Shown: in pieces, positions 1 to 9,209 of the stretch
Layout: each line of letters opens with the position of its first letter
Numbering within the stretch: the first letter of the stretch is position 1
Assembly (NCBI RefSeq): GCF_000516555.1
Contig: NZ_AZSJ01000007.1
Location: 409,066-473,065 of the forward strand
Direction: 5' to 3'
Length of the DNA stretch: 64,000 bases
Origin: Afipia sp. P52-10
GTDB lineage: Bacteria > Pseudomonadota > Alphaproteobacteria > Rhizobiales > Xanthobacteraceae
Made by a program: the position numbers and the translations under genes
Notes under the pieces: model-generated
The model's database searches: none
What the model was told of the DNA's origin: nothing
The model's input: only the letters and a program-made list of their open reading frames with translations

Positions 1-293
1 CCATGGCCGAGCGTGATCGCCGGAATGACGGTCGGATCGTCGGCCGGCGGCGGCGGGCGCTCGCCACCCGAGCGGCGTTGCAGGCGGCCGATGTCGGCAC
101 CAGCGCAGAAGGCGCGGCCGGCACCGGTGAGGATAATGACCCGAACGCCCGGATCGCTGCCGGCCTTGGCCATCGCTTTGGCGATATTGACCGGCATGGA
201 GTCGTCGATCGAATTCATCCGTTCGGGACGGTTGAGGGTGATGGTGGCGATGCGGTCCTTGACGTCGTACAGGACTTCGTTTTCGTCGGACAT
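1..293 (-). CDS. Enoyl-CoA hydratase/isomerase, N-terminal part (cut by window edge)
   Basis: Crotonase-fold enzyme expected to hydrate or isomerise acyl-CoA thioesters. Only the first 97 residues lie in the window; the gene continues past position 1. It starts MSDENEVLYDVKDR and shows the family pattern ITLNRPERMNS followed by the oxyanion-hole/CoA-binding segment GAGRAFCAGAD. It is strikingly similar to the next gene downstream on the same strand (473-1381), which shares ENEVLY..KDR and DPGVRVI..TGAGRAFCAGAD, so the two look like tandem duplicates. The exact substrate cannot be read from the sequence. Confidence 0.85.
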   Translation of the reverse strand, partial: MSDENEVLYDVKDRIATITLNRPERMNSIDDSMPVNIAKAMAKAGSDPGVRVIILTGAGRAFCAGADIGRLQRRSGGERPPPPADDPTVIPAITLGH

Positions 294-472
294 GTTGTTC
301 TTGCTCCTCCCGGTTGCCGGCGCGAACGATAGCGGCCCCTCGGGGCTGGTCAATGTCGGCTGCGGCACAGGTGCCGTGCAGGACCAACACGCGGCACACC
401 GGCACGCGGTCCAAAGGACGCAAACGACAGGGCTGTAAACGACACGGCTCCTGCAGGAGCGAGACGCTCCGC

Positions 473-1381
473 TTACGGCGCGTCCGACGGATCGGGGAAA
501 TTGGGCTTCCGTTTCTCCAGGAAGTGGGTGACGCCTTCGACGTAATCGAGGGATTTCACGCTCTTCTCGAGCTCGATGTCGGCGACACCCAGCGCCTCGC
601 TGAAGGTCTGGAACATCGCCTTCCAAACCTGCGCTTTCATCACGGCGAGCGAGCGCGGCGAGACGGTCTCGGCGATCGTCGCGGCGAAAGCCTGCACGTC
701 ATCGCGGAAGCTCGCCTGCGGGAACACCTTGTTGACGAGGCCGATCTCGAGTGCTTCCGGCGCATAAATGCGCCGCGCGGTCATCAGCAGTTCGAGCGCG
801 CGCGAGGGACCGACCAATCGCGGCAGCAGCCACGACAGACCATGCTCGGCGATCAGGCCGCGCTGGGCGAACGATGTGGTGAAGAACATGGTGTCGGCCG
901 CAAGGCGGATGTCGGCGCACAGCGCCGGGATCATGCCGCCGCCTGCGACCGCGCCGTTGAGCCCTGCGATCACTGGTTTGCCAATCCGCATGAAGTAGGA
1001 ATAGCGGCGAATGTCCATGAACTCCTTGCCCAGGTCGGGGCCCTTCGGCGTGGTAACGGACTCGAAGAACTGCGGATCGTCCGGCGGATAGACCATCCGT
1101 GCGCTGCCCGAGCGGCCTGCCTCCAGCCGGGTGCGGTCGGCACCGGCGCAGAAGGCGCGGCCAGCGCCGGTGATGACGATGACGCGCACGCCGGGATCGT
1201 TAGCGGCGAGTTGCATGGCTTTGGCGACGCTATAGGGCAGCGTGTGGTTGGTGGCGTTCAGCCGGTCGGGGCGGTTCAGCATCACGGTCGCGACGCGATC
1301 CTTGATCGTATACAGAACCTCGTTCTCGGGAACATCGAGCGCAATCGTTCTGGTTGCAGTGTGCGCGGATTCGCCGGTCAT
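473..1381 (-). CDS. Enoyl-CoA hydratase/isomerase family protein
   Basis: Crotonase superfamily, 302 aa, probably acting in fatty-acid or aromatic-acid beta-oxidation. The oxyanion-hole motif GAGRAFCAGAD and the second motif GLNGAVAGGGM (loop before the catalytic helix) are both visible. The ATG at 1381 is chosen because AAGGA lies just upstream on the minus strand; an in-frame extension to 1438 (MRRLCFINETS) lacks family similarity. It is a close paralogue of the partial gene at 1-293, which lies 179 bases further along the same strand. Substrate unknown. Confidence 0.9.
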   Translation of the reverse strand: MTGESAHTATRTIALDVPENEVLYTIKDRVATVMLNRPDRLNATNHTLPYSVAKAMQLAANDPGVRVIVITGAGRAFCAGADRTRLEAGRSGSARMVYPPDDPQFFESVTTPKGPDLGKEFMDIRRYSYFMRIGKPVIAGLNGAVAGGGMIPALCADIRLAADTMFFTTSFAQRGLIAEHGLSWLLPRLVGPSRALELLMTARRIYAPEALEIGLVNKVFPQASFRDDVQAFAATIAETVSPRSLAVMKAQVWKAMFQTFSEALGVADIELEKSVKSLDYVEGVTHFLEKRKPNFPDPSDAP

Positions 1382-1474
1382 TTGCCGATCCTTTTCTTTA
1401 TTCGTGCTCGTTTCGTTGATAAAGCATAGCCGGCGCACCGCAACCGTTTAATGCGCAAGGAACGGATGACAGGC

Positions 1475-2203
1475 ATGAGCGACGAACTTGCAAGACGCGA
1501 CGTGAAGGCGCTCGTGTTCGATGTCTTCGGCACGGTGGTCGACTGGCGGACGAGCCTGATCGACGATTTCTCGGCATGGGGCAAGGAGAAGGGGATCGCC
1601 GCCGACTGGACCGCGCTCGTCGATGCCTGGCGCGGCGCGTACGTGCCGTCGATGGATGCCGTGCGCAAGAATCCGGAGAAGGGGTTTATCAAGCTCGATA
1701 TCCTGCACCGGCAGTCGCTCGACATGCTGATCGAGCGCTTCGGCATCAAGGGGCTGAGTGAAGCCGACCGCGACACCATCAACCGTGGCTGGCACCGGCT
1801 GAAACCGTGGCCCGACAGCGTTGCGGCGCTGACGCGGCTGAAGACGAAGTTCATCATTGGCCCGTTGTCGAACGGCAACGTGGCGCTGCTCACCAACATG
1901 GCGAAGAATGCCGGCCTGCCATGGGACCTGATCTTGAGCGCGGAGGTGTTCGAACACTTCAAGCCCGATCCGGAGACCTATCTCGGCGCCGCACGTCTGT
2001 TGAGCCTGGAGCCGGGCGAGGTGATGCTGGTGGCCGCGCACAACTACGACCTGCAGGCGGCGCAATCATATGGCCTGAAGACCGCGTTCGTGCCGCGGCC
2101 GACCGAATACGGCCCGCATCAGAAGATCGATTTCGAGGCTACCGGCGACTGGACCATGGTGGTGCGGGATCTGGCCGATCTCGCGGACCGGCTGGGCTGC
2201 TGA
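1475..2203 (+). CDS. Haloacid dehalogenase, type II (HAD superfamily)
   Basis: HAD-family hydrolase of the L-2-haloacid dehalogenase type, about 242 aa. Motif I is VFDVFGT with nucleophile Asp about residue 16; motif II is PLSNGN; the C-terminal HNYDLQAA segment matches motif IV of this subfamily, where haloacid dehalogenases carry an Asp. The start is uncertain: in-frame ATGs at 1451, 1466 and 1475 are possible, and MSDELARRDVKAL best fits the usual family N-terminus. The gene is divergent from the enoyl-CoA hydratase at 473-1381. Many members of this group act on phosphoesters rather than haloacids, so the name is a family label. Confidence 0.85.
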   Translation: MSDELARRDVKALVFDVFGTVVDWRTSLIDDFSAWGKEKGIAADWTALVDAWRGAYVPSMDAVRKNPEKGFIKLDILHRQSLDMLIERFGIKGLSEADRDTINRGWHRLKPWPDSVAALTRLKTKFIIGPLSNGNVALLTNMAKNAGLPWDLILSAEVFEHFKPDPETYLGAARLLSLEPGEVMLVAAHNYDLQAAQSYGLKTAFVPRPTEYGPHQKIDFEATGDWTMVVRDLADLADRLGC

Positions 2204-2300
2204 GCTTGGCGGTTGCCTCGCGGTCAAGTCCGGCTGTTGATCGCGGGGGTAACTGCGAATCATTGGCGGACGCGGCCGCAAGGACTATGTCATCATCGCT

Positions 2301-4145
2301 ATGATGACCGCGACCGCCACAATTCCCGTTCTCGACGACCGCATGCCGTTTCTCGGTGTGGCGAATTCCGTCACCGGCAAGGTGTGGCGGGATCGTCTCG
2401 ATGCGCGCGCGACCTCGCGGGCGTTGGCGATGGTGCAGCGCTATCAGCTCCCCGAGATGCTGGCGCGTGTTCTCGCCGGCCGCGGCGTCGAACTCGATGC
2501 GGTCGAAAGCTTTCTCGATCCGACCATCCGGATGCTGATGCCGGACCCATTCAAGCTGACCGATATGGAGGCAGCGACAACGCGCATCGCCGATGCTGCG
2601 CAGCGGCGCGAGCGGATCGCGATCTTCGGCGACTACGACGTGGACGGCGCGACCTCGGCAGCGCTGCTCGCGTGGCATCTGCGTCATGCGGGGCTCGATC
2701 CGCTGATCCACATTCCCGATCGTATCTTCGAGGGCTACGGACCGAACGTCGATGCGGTGCGCGCGCTCGCCGCCAAGGGCGCGACGCTGCTGATCACGGT
2801 GGACTGTGGCACCACCAGCATCGAGCCGCTCGCGGAAGCGAAGAGGCTCGGCATGGATGTGCTGGTGATCGATCATCACCAGTGCGGCGACGAATTGCCC
2901 GCTGTCGATGCGCTCGTCAATCCGAACCGACCCGACGACCTCTCCGGCCTCGGCCAGCTTGCCGCAGTCGGCCTCGTGTTCGTGACGTTGGTGGCGGTCA
3001 ATCGCGAACTGCGTCAGCGCGGCTTTTGGACAATGGAACGGCCGGAGCCCGATCTGCTCGGCGCACTGCATCACGTTGCACTCGGCACCGTCGCCGACGT
3101 TGCGCCGCTGGTGGGATTGAATCGTGCGCTGGTGGCGAAAGGGTTGATCGCGATGCGTCGCCGCGATCACGTCGGCCACACGGCGTTGATGGATATCGCC
3201 CGGCTCTCCGGCCCACCGGAGGCGTGGCATCTCGGCTTCCTGTTGGGGCCGCGCATCAATGCCGGTGGCCGCATCGGCCGTGCTGACCTGGGAGTGCGGC
3301 TGTTGCTCGAAGACGATCCGACCGAGGCCGCCCGCATCGCCACCGAGCTCGATCGCCTCAACACCGAGCGACGCCTGATCGAGCAGGCGGCGGAAGCACA
3401 GGCTGAGGCCGAGGCGCTGGCCGCACTCGGTGCGGAGGACAAAGGTTCGGTGATCGTCACCGCATCCGAAGGCTGGCATCCCGGCATCGTCGGACTGGTC
3501 GCGTCGCGGCTGAAGGACAAGTTCTTCCGACCAAGCTTCGTCGTGGCGCTGGAGCCGGGTGGCATCGGCACGGGTTCGGGCCGCTCGATCGCTGGCGTCG
3601 ATCTCGGCAAGGCCGTGCGGCGGGCCGTTCACGATGGCCTGCTGATGAAGGGCGGCGGTCATGCGATGGCGGCGGGAGTCACGCTGAAGAAAGAACGGCT
3701 AGGGGAATTCCGCGCCTATATGGAGGATGCGCTCGCCGACAGCGTCGCGAAGTCACGCAATGCGGATGAGCTGTTCGTCGATGGTGCGGTGACGGCGCGG
3801 GCGTTGACGCCGGAGTTCGTCAAAACACTGGAACGGGCAGGGCCGTTCGGCAGCGGCAATGCCGAGCCATTGATTGCGCTACCGGCGCATCAGCTCGTGC
3901 ATGCCGAGGAGGTCGGGCAGGCGCACTTGCGATTGCGCTTCAAGGCTGGCGATGGTGCGACGATCAACGCGATCGCCTTCCGCTCCGTCGGACAGGCGCT
4001 TGGGCGCGGGCTCACGGAAAACCGCGGGCAGCTTCTGCATGTGGCAGGCTATCTCGCGATCGACCGCTGGCAGGGGGCCGAGCGGGTGCAGTTCCGCGTC
4101 GCGGATATCGCCGTTCCCGATCCTGGCCCGGCGTTGATCCGCTGA
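2301..4145 (+). CDS. recJ: Single-stranded-DNA-specific exonuclease RecJ
   Basis: 5'-3' single-strand DNA exonuclease of recombination (RecF pathway) and mismatch repair, cytoplasmic, 614 aa. The DHH phosphoesterase core is clear: GDYDVDGATS (Asp111, Asp113, Asp115), TVDCGTTS near 170 and DHH at 191-193. A DHHA1 domain follows, ending in the GGGHAMAAG motif, and then an OB-like C-terminal region. Two ATG codons in tandem (2301, 2304) mark the start; the Shine-Dalgarno sequence is weak, and a start at 2343 cannot be excluded. Length fits the family. Confidence 0.95.
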   Translation: MMTATATIPVLDDRMPFLGVANSVTGKVWRDRLDARATSRALAMVQRYQLPEMLARVLAGRGVELDAVESFLDPTIRMLMPDPFKLTDMEAATTRIADAAQRRERIAIFGDYDVDGATSAALLAWHLRHAGLDPLIHIPDRIFEGYGPNVDAVRALAAKGATLLITVDCGTTSIEPLAEAKRLGMDVLVIDHHQCGDELPAVDALVNPNRPDDLSGLGQLAAVGLVFVTLVAVNRELRQRGFWTMERPEPDLLGALHHVALGTVADVAPLVGLNRALVAKGLIAMRRRDHVGHTALMDIARLSGPPEAWHLGFLLGPRINAGGRIGRADLGVRLLLEDDPTEAARIATELDRLNTERRLIEQAAEAQAEAEALAALGAEDKGSVIVTASEGWHPGIVGLVASRLKDKFFRPSFVVALEPGGIGTGSGRSIAGVDLGKAVRRAVHDGLLMKGGGHAMAAGVTLKKERLGEFRAYMEDALADSVAKSRNADELFVDGAVTARALTPEFVKTLERAGPFGSGNAEPLIALPAHQLVHAEEVGQAHLRLRFKAGDGATINAIAFRSVGQALGRGLTENRGQLLHVAGYLAIDRWQGAERVQFRVADIAVPDPGPALIR

Positions 4146-4310
4146 CGTATCGACCAGCATGGCGGCTTCCGCGTGACGTGCACGCGGTCGGAGAAACTGG
4201 TGCGACCACGAGAGCTGTGGGGGCTTAATCCATCAAAACCGGTCACGCTTGATCAGTTCGGTCGCTGGCCGAGTCGGTCGTCGGGCGAGCGTGGATAGCC
4301 CAACGGACGA

Positions 4311-5555
4311 CTAGGCCCCCTGACGCAGCCGCGCCAGAACCTTCAGTCCGCCATAGCCATCTGCCGGCGAGATCCCAGCTTTGATTTGGAAATTCTTCAC
4401 CGCCTGCATGGTCTGCAAGCCGACGCGACCATCGTTGCCGCCGGTATCGAAACCGGCCTGGGTGAGGCGCGTCTGCAACTCCTGCACCTCCGCAAGCGTC
4501 AACGCACGCTCGCTGCCGGGGAAGGGCTGGATGAACGGCCCTGCGCCCTGAATACGGTCGCCGAGATGGACGATCGCGAGCGCATAGTTCATCGATGGAT
4601 TGTAGCTGCGGATCGCGTAGAAGTTGGGACCGAGCAGAAAGTGCGGCCCGCCGGGCACCGGGGTCCACATCTGCGCGCTAGCGCGGGGTTGCGCGAACGG
4701 CTTTCCATCGGCACGCACGACCCCGGCCGCCGCCCATTTCTCGTAGGTCCTGCTGCCGCTGATCGGGCCGCCGCTGGTTGTCACTTCGTAGCCCCAGTGC
4801 TCGCCGCGGCGGTACTTGCCGCGGTTGAGCAGATAGCGCGCGCTCGAGGCTAGCGCATCGTCGGGCTTGCCGAAGGGCGAGACGCGGCCGTCGCGGTCGT
4901 AATCAATGCCAAGATTGAGCCAGACCTCCGGCATCCATTGCGTGTGTCCCATCGCTCCAGCCCAGGAGCCGCGCATTTCTTCCGGCGTGCTCCAGCCGCG
5001 CTCGACGATGCGCAGGGCGTTAATCAGCTCGGTCTCCCAGTAGGTCCGCCGCCGCGGCTCGTTCCAGGCGAGCGCCGCGAGCGAGGGAAACACCGGGCGC
5101 ATATAGTTCTTCTGCACGATCGGATCGCCGTAAGCGGTCTCGACGCCCCATAGCGCGAGCAGCGTTCCGCGCTCGACGCCGAATTCCCTTTCGATCCTAT
5201 CGAACAGCTGAGCATTGCGCCGCAGCGCGTCCTTGCCCGCGCTGATCCGCCAGTCGGAGACCCGGCGATTGATGTACTGCCACACCTGTTCGCTGAACTC
5301 AGGCTGGCCGCGGATGTCTTTGAACACGCGCATGTCCGGCTCGATGCGGCCCATCACGCGCGTATAGGTTTGATCGGAAACGCCCTTGGCCAGCGCGCGG
5401 GGGCGGAAACGCTCGCGCCATTGATCGAATCCTGGCGGGGATGCCGCGTCTGCGAGGCGCAGGGCGGTTAGAGAAGCGGCGGCGGCGCCGAGGCCCGACA
5501 GCAGGATGTGTCGGCGCGAAACCTGCGGGACCGGGCGTGAATGGCGAAACGTCAT
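4311..5555 (-). CDS. Lytic murein transglycosylase (MltB/SLT type) with peptidoglycan-binding domain
   Basis: Periplasmic enzyme that cleaves the MurNAc-GlcNAc bond of peptidoglycan, 414 aa. The N-terminus carries a twin-arginine-like signal (SRRH followed by a hydrophobic Ala/Leu stretch to ADA near residue 37). The MltB-type catalytic centre is LLALWGVETAYGD, catalytic Glu about residue 139. A PG_binding_1 domain occupies about residues 350-410 (EVQELQTRLTQAGF...NFQ). A GAGGAAA ribosome site precedes the ATG. The gene lies 29 bases downstream of an M23 peptidase on the same strand, so the two wall enzymes may be co-transcribed. Confidence 0.93.
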   Translation of the reverse strand: MTFRHSRPVPQVSRRHILLSGLGAAAASLTALRLADAASPPGFDQWRERFRPRALAKGVSDQTYTRVMGRIEPDMRVFKDIRGQPEFSEQVWQYINRRVSDWRISAGKDALRRNAQLFDRIEREFGVERGTLLALWGVETAYGDPIVQKNYMRPVFPSLAALAWNEPRRRTYWETELINALRIVERGWSTPEEMRGSWAGAMGHTQWMPEVWLNLGIDYDRDGRVSPFGKPDDALASSARYLLNRGKYRRGEHWGYEVTTSGGPISGSRTYEKWAAAGVVRADGKPFAQPRASAQMWTPVPGGPHFLLGPNFYAIRSYNPSMNYALAIVHLGDRIQGAGPFIQPFPGSERALTLAEVQELQTRLTQAGFDTGGNDGRVGLQTMQAVKNFQIKAGISPADGYGGLKVLARLRQGA

Positions 5556-5584
5556 GAAGCTTTCCTCGCGGTTTCGTTCAGCGG

Positions 5585-7321
5585 CTACGGGCCTTCGTCG
5601 GCTCCTTCCGAGCCCGATGGCTCGGATGATACGGGTTGCGGGCCGTCGTTGACAGGCAGCGCGGCAGGCTCCGGGCTGAGCTCGCGCCCGCGCGCGCCAA
5701 TCAGGCGTTCATAGGCGGCGATCAGCGTCGAGTATGGATTGACCCAGATCCAGCCGTCGCGTGTAAACACCTGGATATCGAAATGGAGATGCGTGGTCGT
5801 GCCTCCTTGGAAGCCCTGATAGTTCGACACCAGACCGACGTGCTCGCCTTCCATCACCTGCCGTCCGTGCAGCATGCGGTCCGCGTCAAGCCGGTCCGGG
5901 CTCATGTGCATGTAGCGGAAGCGGATGTGTTCGGTGCGGCTGTTGACCAATAGCAGCATCGCCTGCTGTTGCAATGAACGAACCACGACGCCGTCGCGCA
6001 CGGCTACGGCATGATACCGATCGGGCACACAGCGATCGGCGCCTTCGTTGCGCAGCGCGCAGGTCGAGGGGCGGATATCTTGTCCCTGATGTCCGAAGCC
6101 GCCAGGACATTGTCCAGCCTGAAAGTCGCGCGTTTCGCAGAAATTGTCCTGCCAGGGATAGGAGTAGTTCTCGGCCGCGGACTCGTCGGACACCAGCGGT
6201 TTGTCATTCAGGCGACAACGATAAGCATCGCCCCTCTCGTGAGGGAGCGGAACGCGGCCCTTCAGGTTGCAGTCGCCCCAATTCAGGAACGATTGCGAAT
6301 TGGCGTAGGCCGGCGCTTGTTCCAGCGGAAAGCGGATCTGCGCATAGATGGTGCGATCCGGCCGGCCGCCGGCGCGGCGATATCCCGAATTGGCGATCAA
6401 CTCGCCGGGCGGCCGGAAAGTGAAATCAGCGGAGGTCACGGCGGGCCGTTCTGCGACGACCGAACGGATCGCTGGCGGTGGCGGCGCGGGCTTGCCGCCG
6501 ATCACGCGCAGGTTCTTCACAACATGCTCGGCGACGGCGGAAGCCTCGCGGCAGGAGAGGCGCTCAGCGCGGGCGACGCTGTCAAGGCACTGGACGGAGA
6601 CCACATAGGGCACACCGAACCGGGTGAAGGCGTAGCGGACGAAGCCTTCGCGGATGAGCCGGCGCAGATCGGGGTACTGCTTGTTCAGCGCGCGGACCGG
6701 ATCACCCTGGCCCAACAACGGATCATTGATGTTATAGGTGAGCAACGATCCAGTGATGTGCACCTCGACCGGGCGGGCGAACACGCGCAGCGGCAACTCG
6801 CTGATGCCGCCGGCGTAAGCGGTGACGATGGCATCGTAGCCAGCCTGTCCGGCTTGGAAAAAATCGACGCTCCGCAGGCCGAACAGATAGCGCCGGTCCG
6901 GCAATCCCGTGATGGCTCCGGTCATCCGGTCCGCCAGATAGGCAGGCATATCGAACGGGAGCAGAACCGGGAGCGGGCTCTGGCTGATGCCCGGCACGAT
7001 CGTTGCGGCGATCGCGTTCAACTGGGTCAATGCCGGCGCCCGGCGCTGGTCAGCGGGCCGGAAACGATCGCCACGGGCGAAGGTCAGGGCGTTGGAGGCT
7101 GCGGGGCGCGTCGCCGTCTCAACCCGGAGCTGGTTCAGAGCCGCCCGCCAGTCGGCGCGGACGGAGGCGATCGACGCGGTCGTGAAGTCGGTTGTGAAAT
7201 TGGTCTTGAAACTCTTGGCTGCGAGAGGCGCCGGTGTCAGCGCGATGATCGAGGCTAGCGTCAGCCAGTGGAGCCATTGGTGGCCGGTTCTGTGTTGATG
7301 GGCCCGGACTCGCGTCCTCAC
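5585..7321 (-). CDS. M23 family metallopeptidase (LytM-like), exported
   Basis: Putative peptidoglycan endopeptidase or LytM-type activator, about 578 aa. Zinc-ligand motifs are visible: GHQGQD (His/Asp near 411-415) and HLHFD near 511-515, the usual HxxxD and HxH pattern. A hydrophobic N-terminal segment ending LTPAPLAA looks like a signal peptide or anchor. The start is set at GTG 7321 because GAGGAT lies just upstream; the in-frame TTG at 7363 has no ribosome site. The N-terminal 300 residues are not recognised. It precedes the lytic transglycosylase by 29 bases. Confidence 0.85.
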   Translation of the reverse strand: MRTRVRAHQHRTGHQWLHWLTLASIIALTPAPLAAKSFKTNFTTDFTTASIASVRADWRAALNQLRVETATRPAASNALTFARGDRFRPADQRRAPALTQLNAIAATIVPGISQSPLPVLLPFDMPAYLADRMTGAITGLPDRRYLFGLRSVDFFQAGQAGYDAIVTAYAGGISELPLRVFARPVEVHITGSLLTYNINDPLLGQGDPVRALNKQYPDLRRLIREGFVRYAFTRFGVPYVVSVQCLDSVARAERLSCREASAVAEHVVKNLRVIGGKPAPPPPAIRSVVAERPAVTSADFTFRPPGELIANSGYRRAGGRPDRTIYAQIRFPLEQAPAYANSQSFLNWGDCNLKGRVPLPHERGDAYRCRLNDKPLVSDESAAENYSYPWQDNFCETRDFQAGQCPGGFGHQGQDIRPSTCALRNEGADRCVPDRYHAVAVRDGVVVRSLQQQAMLLLVNSRTEHIRFRYMHMSPDRLDADRMLHGRQVMEGEHVGLVSNYQGFQGGTTTHLHFDIQVFTRDGWIWVNPYSTLIAAYERLIGARGRELSPEPAALPVNDGPQPVSSEPSGSEGADEGP

Positions 7322-7451
7322 GACATCCTCAAATTGCCGGCCTTTGAATTGAATATGACGCAATCCAGGAAGGAGGATCGCGTCATATCTTCATGTCGTA
7401 TCTGAACAGCGATAGGCCGAAATTGGTTCCGCTTCCGGCGATCGCGTCGGA

Positions 7452-8018
7452 TCAGTCCTTCGCACGCTCCACATAGGAGCCGTCTTCCGTCATCACGACA
7501 ATGCGGGTGCCGGCGCTGATGTGCGGCGGCACGCTGGTCCGGACGCCGTTAGAAAGGATCGCCGGCTTGTAGGAGGAGGAAGCGGTCTGGCCCTTGGTGA
7601 CCGGCTCGGTCTCGGTGACTTCGAGGGTCACACGTTGCGGCAGTGTGATCGCGACCGGATTTGCCTCGTGCATCGAAAGCTTGACGGTCATGTTCTCTTG
7701 CAGGTACGGCGCATAGTCGCCGACGATGTCAGGCGAGACCTGGATCTGGTCGTAGGTCTCGTTGTTCATGAAATGGAAGCCGTCGCCATCCTGATAGAGG
7801 AAGTTGAAATCGCGGTCCTCGACGAACGCGCGCTCGACCTGGTCGGTGGTCTTGTAACGCTCGGAGATCTTTACCCCGTCGCTGATCCGGCGCATTTCAA
7901 GCTGGCTGACCGGGGTTCCCTTGCCGGGATGGATATTCTCGGCCGTCAGCACGACGTATAGCTTGCCGTCGACTTCCAGGATATTGCCCTTGCGGACCGA
8001 ACTCGCGATGACTTTCAC
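7452..8018 (-). CDS. efp: Translation elongation factor P
   Basis: Rescues ribosomes stalled at polyproline stretches, 188 aa, full length. The KOW-like N-domain carries the modification loop HPGKGTP with the acceptor lysine at residue 33 (Lys34 in E. coli numbering). The two C-terminal OB domains are present ([15 protein letters not shown]..., [23 protein letters not shown]). The start codon is GTG with AGGA nine bases upstream. Divergently placed 156 bases away are epmA and epmB, the enzymes that beta-lysylate this lysine, so the modification pathway is encoded together with its substrate. Confidence 0.97.
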   Translation of the reverse strand: MKVIASSVRKGNILEVDGKLYVVLTAENIHPGKGTPVSQLEMRRISDGVKISERYKTTDQVERAFVEDRDFNFLYQDGDGFHFMNNETYDQIQVSPDIVGDYAPYLQENMTVKLSMHEANPVAITLPQRVTLEVTETEPVTKGQTASSSYKPAILSNGVRTSVPPHISAGTRIVVMTEDGSYVERAKD

Positions 8019-8174
8019 GGAGACTTTTCCTAATGCTCAAATGGAAGGTGGGGGCGGACTCGCGCCTGCCGCCGTCTGCGAAGCAGTTTCGGGCCGCAAC
8101 ATACTGATTTGGCTCGCGAACGCCAGCATTTTGCGAACTTTTTCGCCGTCCCGGCGTCGTTCAGGCAGGCTCGC

Positions 8175-9209
8175 ATGACGTCATGGTGGGATCGGAACCG
8201 GTACGCGGACAAGCGGCCGTTCCTGGAGAAGCGCGCCCTGATTACCGATCGGATACGGCAATTCTTCAAGGCAGAGGGATTTGTCGAGGTTGAGACCCCG
8301 GTTTTGCAAGTCTCCCCGGGCAATGAAATCCACTTGCATGCCCCGACGACGGAACTGACTGCGGGGGACGGGACCCGGTTCCGTCGCTATCTGCGCACGT
8401 CGCCGGAGTTCGCCCTGAAGAAGCTCCTGGCGGCCGGCGAGGACCGGATTTTTGAGTTGGCGCGGGTGTTTCGGGATCGCGAGCGGGGCGACCTGCACCT
8501 GCCTGAATTCACCATGCTGGAGTGGTATCGCGCCGGCAGTCCCTATACGGCGGTGATGGCGGATACTTGTGCTGTGGCGGCGTCGGCGGCCGATGCGGCC
8601 GGAACCAAGGTATTCGCGTTTCGTGGCCGGACCGCCGATCCCTTCGCCGAGGCCGAGCGGCTGACGGTCGCGGAAGCGTTCAGCCGGTATGCCGGGATCG
8701 AGCTCCTGGCGACGATTGAAGGCAGCCAGGGCAACCGGGACGCGCTGGCGCAGGTGGCCAGGAGGGCGGTGCGGGTTGCCGACGACGATGATTGGTCCGA
8801 TATCTTCAGCAAGGTTCTGACCGAGCATGTCGAGCCGAAGCTGGGGCAGGGGCGCATGACCCTGCTGCACGAGTATCCGGCGCCGGAGTCGGCCCTGGCA
8901 CGTCTTGCGGGCAACGATCCGCGGGTGTCCGAGCGGTTCGAGCTTTATGCCTGCGGTGTCGAACTTGCCAATGGGTTCGGAGAATTGACTGATGCCGTCG
9001 AACAGCGGCGGCGTTTTGAGATGGCGATGGACGAGAAGCAGCGTCGATACGGCGAGCGCTACCCGCTCGATGAGGATTTCCTGGCCGCGGTTGGTGCGAT
9101 GCCGGCTGCGAGCGGCGTAGCGATGGGCTTCGACCGGCTGGTGATGCTGGCGGCCGGTGCAATCCGGATCGATCAGGTGGTGTGGATGCCGCCGTCGGCA
9201 GAGGCGTGA
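8175..9209 (+). CDS. epmA: EF-P--(R)-beta-lysine ligase EpmA (GenX/PoxA)
   Basis: Class II lysyl-tRNA-synthetase paralogue that attaches beta-lysine to EF-P instead of to tRNA, 344 aa. It has the class II catalytic core (motif 2 region FELARVFRDRERGDLHLPEFTMLEWYRAG; motif 3 GVAMGFDRLVML) and lacks the N-terminal anticodon-binding OB domain of LysS, which is diagnostic. The ATG at 8175 begins MTSWWDRNRYADKR, typical of the family; an extension to 8109 is not conserved-looking. Its stop overlaps the start of epmB, so the two are translationally coupled. Confidence 0.95.
   Translation: MTSWWDRNRYADKRPFLEKRALITDRIRQFFKAEGFVEVETPVLQVSPGNEIHLHAPTTELTAGDGTRFRRYLRTSPEFALKKLLAAGEDRIFELARVFRDRERGDLHLPEFTMLEWYRAGSPYTAVMADTCAVAASAADAAGTKVFAFRGRTADPFAEAERLTVAEAFSRYAGIELLATIEGSQGNRDALAQVARRAVRVADDDDWSDIFSKVLTEHVEPKLGQGRMTLLHEYPAPESALARLAGNDPRVSERFELYACGVELANGFGELTDAVEQRRRFEMAMDEKQRRYGERYPLDEDFLAAVGAMPAASGVAMGFDRLVMLAAGAIRIDQVVWMPPSAEA

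Noticed and set aside
314-1429. Plus-strand open frame of 371 codons
   Set aside because: Antisense to the enoyl-CoA hydratase; the crotonase motifs fix the coding strand as minus.
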